Origin: a virus
IMG/VR virus record: IMGVR_UViG_3300009151_000494
Coordinates: 1 to 20,890 of that record
Strand: one strand, 5' to 3'
DNA length: 20,890 nucleotides
Shown here in pieces: positions 15,901-20,890 of this stretch. The notes beneath the pieces were generated by a model. That model saw only the letters and a list, made by a program, of their open reading frames with translations, did no database searches and had not been told where the DNA came from. Position 1 is the stretch's first letter; each line of letters opens with the position of its first letter. The position numbers were made by a program, and so were the translations under genes.

Positions 15901-18499
15901 TGTATTCTAATCTATAGACTACAGCACCGCTAGTAAATGTATTACCAACTTGTGCTTGTAACGCACGATTGTTGACAGTGGCAGTAATAGGAGTCTCGGA
16001 GCTGTTCACTCCTTCTGATACACTGCCAAATTTACCATAACTGTTGTTGCCGTTGGTGGCACGAATTTTGCCGCCATTTTCTGCTAGATAACCAATGTGT
16101 GCATAGTAAGTGAATACAGAAACTAGTTCCGAACGGCCTTGGTTGGTAATCCATGCACCAATTCCGTTGTCAATAACTTGTGTGAAGTCGTTGGCTACAA
16201 TAGATTGATTGCCGCCTGCGTGTAATGCACCGTCCACTTTTAGGCCAGTACATCCGTATCCGAATGTAGTGACGTTTTGTACATAAGGACTACGGCGTGA
16301 AATCCATACACTGGCATCGTCTACTCCTGTTCCAGGATCCAAACTCACATATGCTCCAGCTGTGGGACGCTGTGTGCCATAACTGTTTGCAGCACCCAAT
16401 GTGCCAATCAATCCCTGTAGAGTACAGTTACGTAGGCCAGAACCGTTTCTCATGTAGAACATGTTGCTGGTTGTGTATCCGCCTGTTGGCTGAATCACTG
16501 TTGAACGCAATTCGTCACCCACAATAGCACAGTTTTCAGGAATACTGATTGGTAATATTTCAGAATAAACACCAGCCTTAACATAAATTGTGCTGGTATA
16601 ACCAGTGGTTGGTAACGGAATACCCGCTGTGCTCACTGCGGTTAGTGCATTGATAACAATATCAAACAATGCACCTGCCGCTGTGGTTGCTCCAGCTTCA
16701 GATGTGTAAGCCCCATTAATTACTTGATTAACTGCTGGACTAAAGCTGGTTAGGGTTTGATAGTTGGTACCTGGAGCAGTATTGGTTAATGCATTGGTAA
16801 CAATATTGATTTTTAGTCTTTGTAACAATGCAATAATGTAAGGCATTGCTGATGTAGTAGCTGCGTTAACAAATGTAGTAGGAGTGGCAAAATACGCTTT
16901 TGTTGCACCCACAGTGTTGGTGTTGCTTCCGTTACGTAAATCTTGTGCGATGGCATCTAAAATAATTCTTGAATCACGCAATGTTTTTGTGCCGTCATAC
17001 ACTGAACTTGGACTGAATGGTGCAATGCTATTTGTTTTGGCATATACACCGTACTGATACATTTCGCGAACAGCCCAGTTGACGTTCTGTCCAAACAAAT
17101 ATACAGCATTGGGAAACAATGTTCCTGAGGCCACTTGTGAGCAAGCATAAGCAATGCTTGCCCATGGTTTGTCAAGTGTTTTGCCTTGATCAGTAGCTGT
17201 GGTATCAGTACCGCCCACAGCAACATAGTACACATTGTTGATGTTGCCAAATGTATTCCAGTATAAATTTGTGCCTTGTATAGTTAACACCTGTCCGTCT
17301 GTGCCAATAGGCAATCTTGCTGGACCTGCTCCACTGTAATACAGTGTGTCGCCTTGGGTTGTTAGCACTGCTGTTTCTGATCCAGCAGCCAACAAGTTCC
17401 AATATACACCAGTTAAATCAACTGTGGGTTTGTTTGTTGCAGTGGCAGCAGTGTGTGCCGATACGCAAACATATGTGTTTACACCATCCTTGATTGAGTC
17501 GCCCAGTTTGTATGCAGTGCCGTTTGTCCATGCACCTAACCATTTGTAACCAGGGTTCAATAATTCCCAGTATGTGCCGTTCGGTGGTTCGTTGTTGGTG
17601 TGATCTAGTTTTGATAGATATGTGTAACCATTTAATCTTATAACATCGCCTACTTTGTAGGCTGTTGCTCCAGACCAGTTGCCCACAAAGTTAAATCCTG
17701 TGCTCAACACAGTCCAATATAATGTTGCTGTGCTAGGAGTTTGTCCTGTGTGATTCTGTAGGGCTACATAACTATAGCCACCGTATGTGACCACGTCACC
17801 CTGTTGGTAGGCGGTTGCACCACTCCAGGTACTCTCAAATTGTAAACCTTCTACAAATATAGCCCATTTGCCTTGATCTGCTTCCAAAGTTGATTGACTT
17901 GTGTGGTACGTTGTGCAAATCCATAAATCAGCACCATACTTGACCACATCGTTGAGTTTGTAACGTGTGGTGGCTGTCCAGCCTGTTTTGTAATCAAAAC
18001 TTCTGTTGACCAAATCCCATGATGCAGTGTCACCTTCTAATCCAGTTGCAGTGGATTGACTTGTGTGTGCTGCATTACAAATATAAACGGCCGCTCCATA
18101 CTTGACAACATCTCCAACCTTGTATGCTGTGGTTGCTGCCCAAGATCCAATCCAATTAAATGCACTGGCAAACAATGTCCAGTTGGCTTGGTTTGTTTCT
18201 AATGTTGTGCTGCTGGTGTGGCCAGTGTTACAAATATAAACTCTGCCGCCATACTGCACAAGGTCATTGACATTGTAGTATGTGGGTGTAGTCCACGAGC
18301 CTTTCCACACTTGCCCGTCAGAAGTAATGTTCCACTTTGATGCTAAATCGGTGTAAAAATCTGCCGAGCTTGTATGCCCTGTGGTACAAATATATACTTT
18401 ACCACTAACTCTAACTACGTCATCTTTTACGTATGCGGTAGTGCCTGCCCAGATATTTTTCCAGACAAATCTAATTCTACCTAATTTAAACTCTGCCAT
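9974..18499 (-). CDS. Giant modular tail-fibre / virion structural protein (2841 residues)
   Basis: It starts MAEFKLGRIRFVWKNIW, as in T4-like cyanophage structural proteins I remember. Residues 11-370 hold seven carbohydrate-binding-type repeats. A linker follows (TTQGDTLYYSGAGPARLPIG) that is common in tail fibres. About 424-975 form a pectate-lyase-like right-handed beta-helix (VYYVAVGGTD; YVKAGVYSEILPISIPENCA), with a helical insertion at about 452-633. About 1095-1335 are propeller-type repeats (YSTDGITW), interrupted by about 1,040 uncharged beta-rich residues and resumed at 2378-2497. From 2497 (FTRAEAR) the protein again matches the neighbouring fibre gene to its C terminus (ARLTGHDFL, TDQDGNF, VPTQKAI). 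GGAG precedes ATG 18499, and a late promoter lies at 18526. Probably a homotrimeric fibre with glycan-binding parts. No chaperone or cleavage domain was recognised. Confidence 0.85.
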   Translation of the reverse strand: MAEFKLGRIRFVWKNIWAGTTAYVKDDVVRVSGKVYICTTGHTSSADFYTDLASKWNITSDGQVWKGSWTTPTYYNVNDLVQYGGRVYICNTGHTSSTTLETNQANWTLFASAFNWIGSWAATTAYKVGDVVKYGAAVYICNAAHTSQSTATGLEGDTASWDLVNRSFDYKTGWTATTRYKLNDVVKYGADLWICTTYHTSQSTLEADQGKWAIFVEGLQFESTWSGATAYQQGDVVTYGGYSYVALQNHTGQTPSTATLYWTVLSTGFNFVGNWSGATAYKVGDVIRLNGYTYLSKLDHTNNEPPNGTYWELLNPGYKWLGAWTNGTAYKLGDSIKDGVNTYVCVSAHTAATATNKPTVDLTGVYWNLLAAGSETAVLTTQGDTLYYSGAGPARLPIGTDGQVLTIQGTNLYWNTFGNINNVYYVAVGGTDTTATDQGKTLDKPWASIAYACSQVASGTLFPNAVYLFGQNVNWAVREMYQYGVYAKTNSIAPFSPSSVYDGTKTLRDSRIILDAIAQDLRNGSNTNTVGATKAYFATPTTFVNAATTSAMPYIIALLQRLKINIVTNALTNTAPGTNYQTLTSFSPAVNQVINGAYTSEAGATTAAGALFDIVINALTAVSTAGIPLPTTGYTSTIYVKAGVYSEILPISIPENCAIVGDELRSTVIQPTGGYTTSNMFYMRNGSGLRNCTLQGLIGTLGAANSYGTQRPTAGAYVSLDPGTGVDDASVWISRRSPYVQNVTTFGYGCTGLKVDGALHAGGNQSIVANDFTQVIDNGIGAWITNQGRSELVSVFTYYAHIGYLAENGGKIRATNGNNSYGKFGSVSEGVNSSETPITATVNNRALQAQVGNTFTSGAVVYRLEYSNAGNAYPNSGTSFTFNSANGINAAAVGDEIRDNAVFENRMLTTGSAYVAATNTAQSGTTTSIIIAGSDTAVSAAYLGMRLLITSGLGVGQFGYIAYYTSGGKQATIAKESFTALTASAVTATGALITVPSTLTLYVNQPIVFTGTAIGGFNATGTVYYVQAITSATQFAVSATSGGAVISSGLTDVTASTMIVNAAGYDHVVVGTAISATLDSTTTYSIEPRVTFTAPSFATTSRTMPASTTWSSSTYANGRFVAVSTAGGNSAYSVDGANWTAMTGLSSASAYVGVASGAISATTYFVTVAGSTATTVAYYSTNGTSWNSMTGLQSGTWTSVAYGNSRFVAIGNGTVTAYSANGSSWSNGGAVVSANYVAIAYGTGPGRFVAITGGTGLSATTAYSTDGAAWTAGTLPQTAYWTSIAWGNGRFVAVAQGGTATAYSTDGITWTTPNTVLPFSYAWKNVAYGQGSFLATSAYLTPTVSAAYTGSNQITVSSTAGMSTSSTWVPTTNSGTTAATATTTSVAKLSNSVLGVASGVLTPGTVSQGTVATGMVVSGVNAGAIQGANNMPVTTASGTGSVVTVTYAPPAVNLSGAIIQDTAGWITVNSSQYPISTDRLIQISGTFAAGSITSYSSGNYYFILNTDGATRFRIGTPTTIAAQTLTGNATTTLAFATTTPLAVGMPIYFTGANLANVGIVTNTIYYVLSVVASTSVTLGLTPGGTALTFATGTAATSTINYTTGAASVTTAGTPSAAVTFVYYPPVPYLTGATVNVQGIIPIAYNGSYTITGVGLSSSGYQLTAAGTASASYTSGGSVFAGPLSITGTNSFTSTASSASGTTLTVGGTVTGTVSIGQAISGTVVTNNYAQIVGGNLSLQGINVGTPAAGQYISGPNINGAVPTISASNSSSWFAGIAAGTAVTFTASIAPTSTTDAGLGGIMSVTSVPSGAGIVVGYLLSGTGVAGGTYVSAPITGTATSNPSTWYVNLSQTVSSTTITATPITMTVSGVGVGTIVPGTVVSWTSGIVAQSLSISSITGNGLSATVTFSSVQTAAPFVAGQAITITGNANSNFNGTFKVTACSTSIATFDSATSATGAGGTVVSAGTYVTANGTGTGGAGTYYLSTPTTAAGGTSFAGQAYTVNAGTVSGVSIGDISGDFACTATNLTVGMSVTITGSLGGTGSITGYTTGNTYYITRTNGSTTFQLSTIAPWNGGQNSTPITTTAGTPTGLTYTLGYTSYQSSSIALNNLTGWITAFGTGAGGAGSYTISTPIGSTGTIAVAGTSYSLSTTQSVATGTPVIATRNLVTVSSTTGIAAGSPVSFAGTSFGTILPTSQTLASVVIAGPAGQFTCTAATLAVGMTVTISGTLGGTGTISGYATPTTYYIISTNGTTSFVLGASLNAGTGVTTTTGTPTGLTYTVGSTYYATAVPSGTELAIATTFGGRDQTLTTATGSLTATYNATFGGLTSGTTYYIASINQTNNQIQVSTSSTLSPITTITSNVGGAWTSVTGAGAGASSPDGINWTPRTLSNASWNSLTFGNTSTSFTGTISGTTLTVTSTPSGSGIIIGAVLNGIGVIAGTTITANVTGTQFASSSSWTVNTSHATTTGSVTITSAAPTWAVIASGSTSALSIPNFTRAEARAVVASGQISSFRIYEPGSGYTTPPTITLGDPNATSAATYTVRTGIGALGNPTFTNRGTGYVSSTTTISGTGYADIYQNSQYMNVSGMTAIPTLGSNVQFAGNSSYYKLVTISSQTGSPGNYSATLQISPNMTIALAPVHGVAITMRILYSQTRLTGHDFLSIGTGTIATTNYPNTPSQASDQTNETVEGGGGRVFYTSTDQDGNFNVGDLFTVQQSTGIATLNANAFNLSGLQTLQLGSVTLGSSNTSISQFSTDATFSANSDTIVPTQKAIRAYISSQIGGGSSTVNVNTLVAGTIQITGSNISNTAGTQINIKNKANFTQGIDGSPLALNYFLLR
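9979..10001 (-). repeat. 3' end of the giant fibre gene, copied at 1193-1213
   Basis: These bases encode the last residues of the fibre (LNYFLL region). Fifteen of them, plus six more across a two-base gap, recur in the noncoding gap upstream of the oxygenase operon, on the opposite strand. Confidence 0.45.
10048..10055 (-). promoter_or_regulatory. Possible internal late promoter at the 3' end of the giant fibre gene
   Basis: The minus strand reads GATAAATA, one base from the late octamer and identical to the element at 18526. It lies inside the fibre coding sequence about 90 bases before ATG 9958 and could add transcripts of the small protein and adhesins. It falls within codons for Ile-Asn-Ile-Lys, so chance is a real alternative. 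Confidence 0.25.
11055..11370 (-). repeat. Last propeller-type blades, the final one split by a beta-module
   Basis: SSPDGINWTPRTLSNASWNS (about 11305-11365) continues the blade pattern left off near 14495. The next blade starts ASWNSLTFGN, is interrupted by about 75 residues (LTVTSTPSGSGIIIG to TSAAP), and resumes as TWAVIASGSTSALS. A similar 75-residue module occurs near 12920-13100 (SVTSVPSGAGIVVG). Confidence 0.45.
11727..11878 (-). repeat. Fibre 'TYYI' beta-module, copy A of a close pair
   Basis: Encodes GQFTCTAATLAVGMTVTISG to FVLG. It closely resembles the copy at 12296-12449 in both protein and DNA (for example CCGCCCAGTG and TCATACCAACTG are shared on the plus strand), indicating duplication. 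Boundaries are approximate. Confidence 0.6.
12296..12449 (-). repeat. Fibre 'TYYI' beta-module, copy B of a close pair
   Basis: Encodes GDFACTATNLTVGMSVTITG to FQLS. More diverged members with the same order (VG turn, beta strand with TG, YY-V/I, T-x-F) are found near 11420-11540, 13725-13900, 13960-14085 and 15330-15540. Confidence 0.6.
14490..15190 (-). repeat. Propeller-type repeats in the giant fibre
   Basis: Roughly 40-residue units with the pattern W-x-S-x-A-Y-G-N-G-R-F-V-A-V, a short turn, A-Y-S-T-D-G-x-x-W-T. Five complete units and the first half of a sixth are here. The sixth's second half and a seventh lie at 11055-11370. This pattern resembles BNR/kelch-like blades; seven units would suit a closed seven-bladed propeller. 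Confidence 0.55.
17390..18470 (-). repeat. Seven tandem carbohydrate-binding-type repeats at the fibre N terminus
   Basis: Each unit of about 47-55 residues follows the pattern W-x-x-x-T-x-Y-x-x-G-D-V-V-x-Y-x-G-x-x-Y-x-C-x-x-x-H-T-S, ending in W. This is the pattern of CBM5/12 (chitin-binding type 3) modules. Copies 1-4 keep Y-I-C or W-I-C and HTS; copies 5-7 are more diverged (HTGQ, HTNN, HTAA). The array probably contacts polysaccharide or packs on the fibre shaft; binding is not shown. Confidence 0.75.
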
Positions 18500-18525
18500 A
18501 TTCTACTCCAGATTTAAGTTTTAAA

Positions 18526-18533
18526 TATTTATC
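18526..18533 (-). promoter_or_regulatory. T4-type late promoter of the giant fibre unit
   Basis: The minus strand reads GATAAATA, one base from the late consensus, in the 44-base gap between two fibre genes and 26 bases before ATG 18499. It probably starts the transcript that runs to the terminator at 5579. Confidence 0.55.
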
Positions 18534-18543
18534 AATATACATT

Positions 18544-20890
18544 TTACTGTGCTCCGCCTGCTACGAACATAGCAGTTGCCAACATGTTACCATCAATTCC
18601 GCCTGTGAAATTAACTTTGCTTTTGAAGTTAATTGCAATGCCCAGTGTGTTTGTTATTTGATTTGATGTTGCTATCCTAATTTGGCCAGCTGTTGCTTCG
18701 TTAACATTCAAGTTAGCACCACCGCCACCTATTCTACTTGCAATATATGATTTAATTGCTTTTTGTGTTACCAAAACATTGTCGCTGTTTGCAGGCATTG
18801 TTGTGTCTGTGCTAATTTCAGTAATTGTTGCACTGGTTCCACCCAATACAATACCACCCAGTGTCAATTGAGACAATCCGTTTAACTGAAAGAAGCTGGC
18901 GTTCAGAGTTGCTGTGCCGCTGGCTTGTTCAACTTTGAACAAACTGCCAACTCTAAAGTTACCGTCTTGGTCCGTGGCTGTGTAGAATGTTCGGCCGCCG
19001 CCGCTTTCCACTGCAAGATTTTGTGGTTTTATTGCAGTAACATCAATACTAGGGTAGTTTGTAACCGCAGCATTGCCTGTACCAACTTCTAAGAAGTCGT
19101 GTCCTGTGAGTCTGGCTTGGCTGTATCCAGATCTTATTAAAACCTGAGAGCCTTGTGTGGGAGCTTGGGCCAAGGGCACTGTGGGATATACTTGTATTCT
19201 AGCAGAATAAGGTCCACTTCCAGTGATATTAGTTGCAGCAACTAATCTATAATTAGCTGTACTACTGAAAAAATTGACGTTTGCACCTGGAGTTGGAATT
19301 GAGGACAACCCGCTCACATATACATAATCCCCATATTGGAAACTGTCAGCATATCCCGTTCCTGATAAAACTGTAGCTGATGCTGTTATATATCCAGTGC
19401 CTCTATTACTAAAAGTAGGAGTGGCCAGTACGCCATTTCCTATTCTAACTTGATACTCTACACCGGAGCCATTTGGATCTCCAATAACTAACGTTGGGGC
19501 TGATGAATATCCAGAGCCCGGTTCAAACACTCTAAATTTACCAATCCGTCCTGAAGCAATAACTACTCTTGCTTGGGCCCTAGTTCCAGAGCCTGGAGCA
19601 CTGAATGTGATTCTAGGTTCAATACTGTACTGACTGGTTGTATCAAGATCCACTACAGCATTAACACTTTGCATAGCATCCCATCCAGCTGTTCCGTTGC
19701 TTTCTTTCAATATAGTGGCTAGTTTGGTTGATGAGTTGTATGCACTGATATATCCGTATTGTCCTGCTCCGCGGCCTGAAATAATAACAATACGCATTCC
19801 TAGATAGTTGCTTTGTGCATTTGAATCGCTGGCTGCAAGATAAATTGTTCCTCCAGAGCCACTGCCAGCTTGTGCATTGTTAACTACATTTAAATAGCCA
19901 CCGCCACCGTAGCTGCCAGATGAAGTTAAATCTGTTAGTCTAACTTCGTAAACACCGCCGTTTCTAACATTTGCAGAACTGGTAGCAGCACCTAGTCCTG
20001 AACCTGTGAATGAAAATGCAGTAGAACTATTATAACTTACACCAGCATTGTCGTATTCAAAGCCTAATATTTGTGTACCGTCTGTGAATACAAATCCAAT
20101 TGTTGCATGCGAGCCACCGTTGTTAATTGTTCCTGAAATAGGAGTCTCCGCTGCAAGAGTGCCTTCTGATACTGTACCAAAATCTCCATAACTGTTGTTG
20201 CCGTTTGTGGCACGAATCTTGCCGCCATCTTCTGCCAAATATCCAATATGACAATAGTACGTAAAAACTGAAACCAATTCTGATCTGCCGCCGTTAGTAA
20301 TCCACATACCAATACCATCACTGATTACTTGTGTGAAGTCGTTGGCCACAATAGATTTATTTCCTGTGGCATGTAGTGAACCGTCCACCTTCATACCTAT
20401 GCAGCCAGTTCCTATAGTAGTAACGTTTTGTACATAGGGACTTTTGGTCAATATGGGACTGGTTGGGTTTAATGAAACAAATGCTCCGGCTGTGGGTCTT
20501 TTTGTACCGTAACTGTTGACTATTCCCAATGTGCCGCTTAATCCTTGCAGAGTCATGTTCTTTAAAGTGGATCCGTTGCTCATACGGAACATATCTAATA
20601 GTGTTGAACTTGAATTGGGTTGTACCACAGTACTGCGTAGTTCGTCTCCAACCACTGCAACATTTTCCGGAATAACAATTGGTAGCAGTTCAGAGTATAC
20701 TCCTGATTTGATGTACAGCGTTGCAGTTCCTGTGATATTATCACAAGCATATCTGATGGTTCTATAAGGCTTGTCTTGTGTTGTGCCGTATCCTGCTGCG
20801 TCTGTTCCTGATGTTGCAACATAGTAAACTTTTGTTCTAACACCCCATAGTCCCCAAACAGGAACATTACCGGATACTCTCAATACTTGA
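18544..20890 (-). CDS. Tail-fibre / virion structural protein, 5' end outside window
   Basis: The frame is open to the right edge. The TTG at 20883 is not a start, because the codons before it (Gln-Val) continue the fibre linker seen in the giant paralog (GQVL...). About 780 residues are visible. They contain VYYVATSGTDAAGYGTTQDK, then a right-handed beta-helix of pectate-lyase type (YIKSGVYSELLPIVIPENVA; GGKIRATNGNNSYG), a region with YSIEPRITFSAP and RVFEPGSGYSSAP, and a conserved C-terminal part (ARLTGHDFLEVGTG, TDQDGNFRVGSLF, VLVTQKAIKSYIASRIGGGG). All of these align with the 2841-residue protein, which differs by large insertions. It ends at 18544, 44 bases before the ATG of that paralog, so the two are a tandem duplication. 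The compact form is useful as the reference for locating the insertions. Confidence 0.8.
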   Translation of the reverse strand, partial: QVLRVSGNVPVWGLWGVRTKVYYVATSGTDAAGYGTTQDKPYRTIRYACDNITGTATLYIKSGVYSELLPIVIPENVAVVGDELRSTVVQPNSSSTLLDMFRMSNGSTLKNMTLQGLSGTLGIVNSYGTKRPTAGAFVSLNPTSPILTKSPYVQNVTTIGTGCIGMKVDGSLHATGNKSIVANDFTQVISDGIGMWITNGGRSELVSVFTYYCHIGYLAEDGGKIRATNGNNSYGDFGTVSEGTLAAETPISGTINNGGSHATIGFVFTDGTQILGFEYDNAGVSYNSSTAFSFTGSGLGAATSSANVRNGGVYEVRLTDLTSSGSYGGGGYLNVVNNAQAGSGSGGTIYLAASDSNAQSNYLGMRIVIISGRGAGQYGYISAYNSSTKLATILKESNGTAGWDAMQSVNAVVDLDTTSQYSIEPRITFSAPGSGTRAQARVVIASGRIGKFRVFEPGSGYSSAPTLVIGDPNGSGVEYQVRIGNGVLATPTFSNRGTGYITASATVLSGTGYADSFQYGDYVYVSGLSSIPTPGANVNFFSSTANYRLVAATNITGSGPYSARIQVYPTVPLAQAPTQGSQVLIRSGYSQARLTGHDFLEVGTGNAAVTNYPSIDVTAIKPQNLAVESGGGRTFYTATDQDGNFRVGSLFKVEQASGTATLNASFFQLNGLSQLTLGGIVLGGTSATITEISTDTTMPANSDNVLVTQKAIKSYIASRIGGGGANLNVNEATAGQIRIATSNQITNTLGIAINFKSKVNFTGGIDGNMLATAMFVAGGAQ

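Noticed and set aside
20881-20883. TTG as the start of the right-hand fibre gene
   Set aside because: The frame continues upstream with Gln-Val and matches the GQVL linker of the giant fibre, so the gene simply runs off the edge.

Overview
The window looks like late-region DNA of a T4-like tailed phage (myovirus), most like those of marine cyanobacteria or SAR11-type bacteria. Three things support this: a giant modular tail-fibre gene opening with a segment resembling T4-like cyanophage structural proteins; octamers matching the T4-type late promoter TATAAATA about 26-28 bases before genes; and a host-like accessory cassette of 2-oxoglutarate oxygenases, SGNH hydrolases and sulfotransferase-like proteins beside the fibre genes. 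No tRNA, rRNA, CRISPR array or transposase was seen. Except for one three-gene operon, every gene is on the minus strand. The host assignment is inference.

Virion part (20890 down to about 5580, minus strand). The window opens inside a tail-fibre gene (over 780 codons, 5' end outside). A late promoter then precedes a 2841-residue paralog. That protein has seven carbohydrate-binding-type repeats, a fibre linker, a helical insertion, a right-handed beta-helix, a probable seven-bladed beta-propeller interrupted by about 1,040 nearly uncharged beta-rich residues, and a C-terminal fibre tail shared with the first gene. Next come a 107-residue beta-rich protein, two tandem glycine- and cysteine-rich adhesin-like paralogs (the second split by an apparent frameshift near 6890-6905), and a 251-residue virion-type protein. 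A strong hairpin terminator at 5579-5603 closes the unit.

Accessory part (5545 down to 1). A minus-strand operon encodes two sulfotransferase-like proteins and an SGNH hydrolase with tightly packed ends. It converges, with two bases between stop codons, on a plus-strand operon of three 2-oxoglutarate/Fe(II) oxygenases. Divergent from that operon is a second SGNH hydrolase. A perfect late promoter then precedes a glycosyltransferase-like gene that runs off the left edge.

Taken together, the virion genes build a multi-part receptor-binding apparatus. The accessory enzymes (hydroxylation, sulfation, ester chemistry, glycosyl transfer) are a plausible set for modifying fibre proteins or cell-surface glycans. 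That link rests on position and family only. The most unusual points are the nested insertions in the giant fibre, the cysteine-rich adhesin pair with its frameshift, and a short copy of the fibre gene's 3' end lying just upstream of the inverted oxygenase operon.
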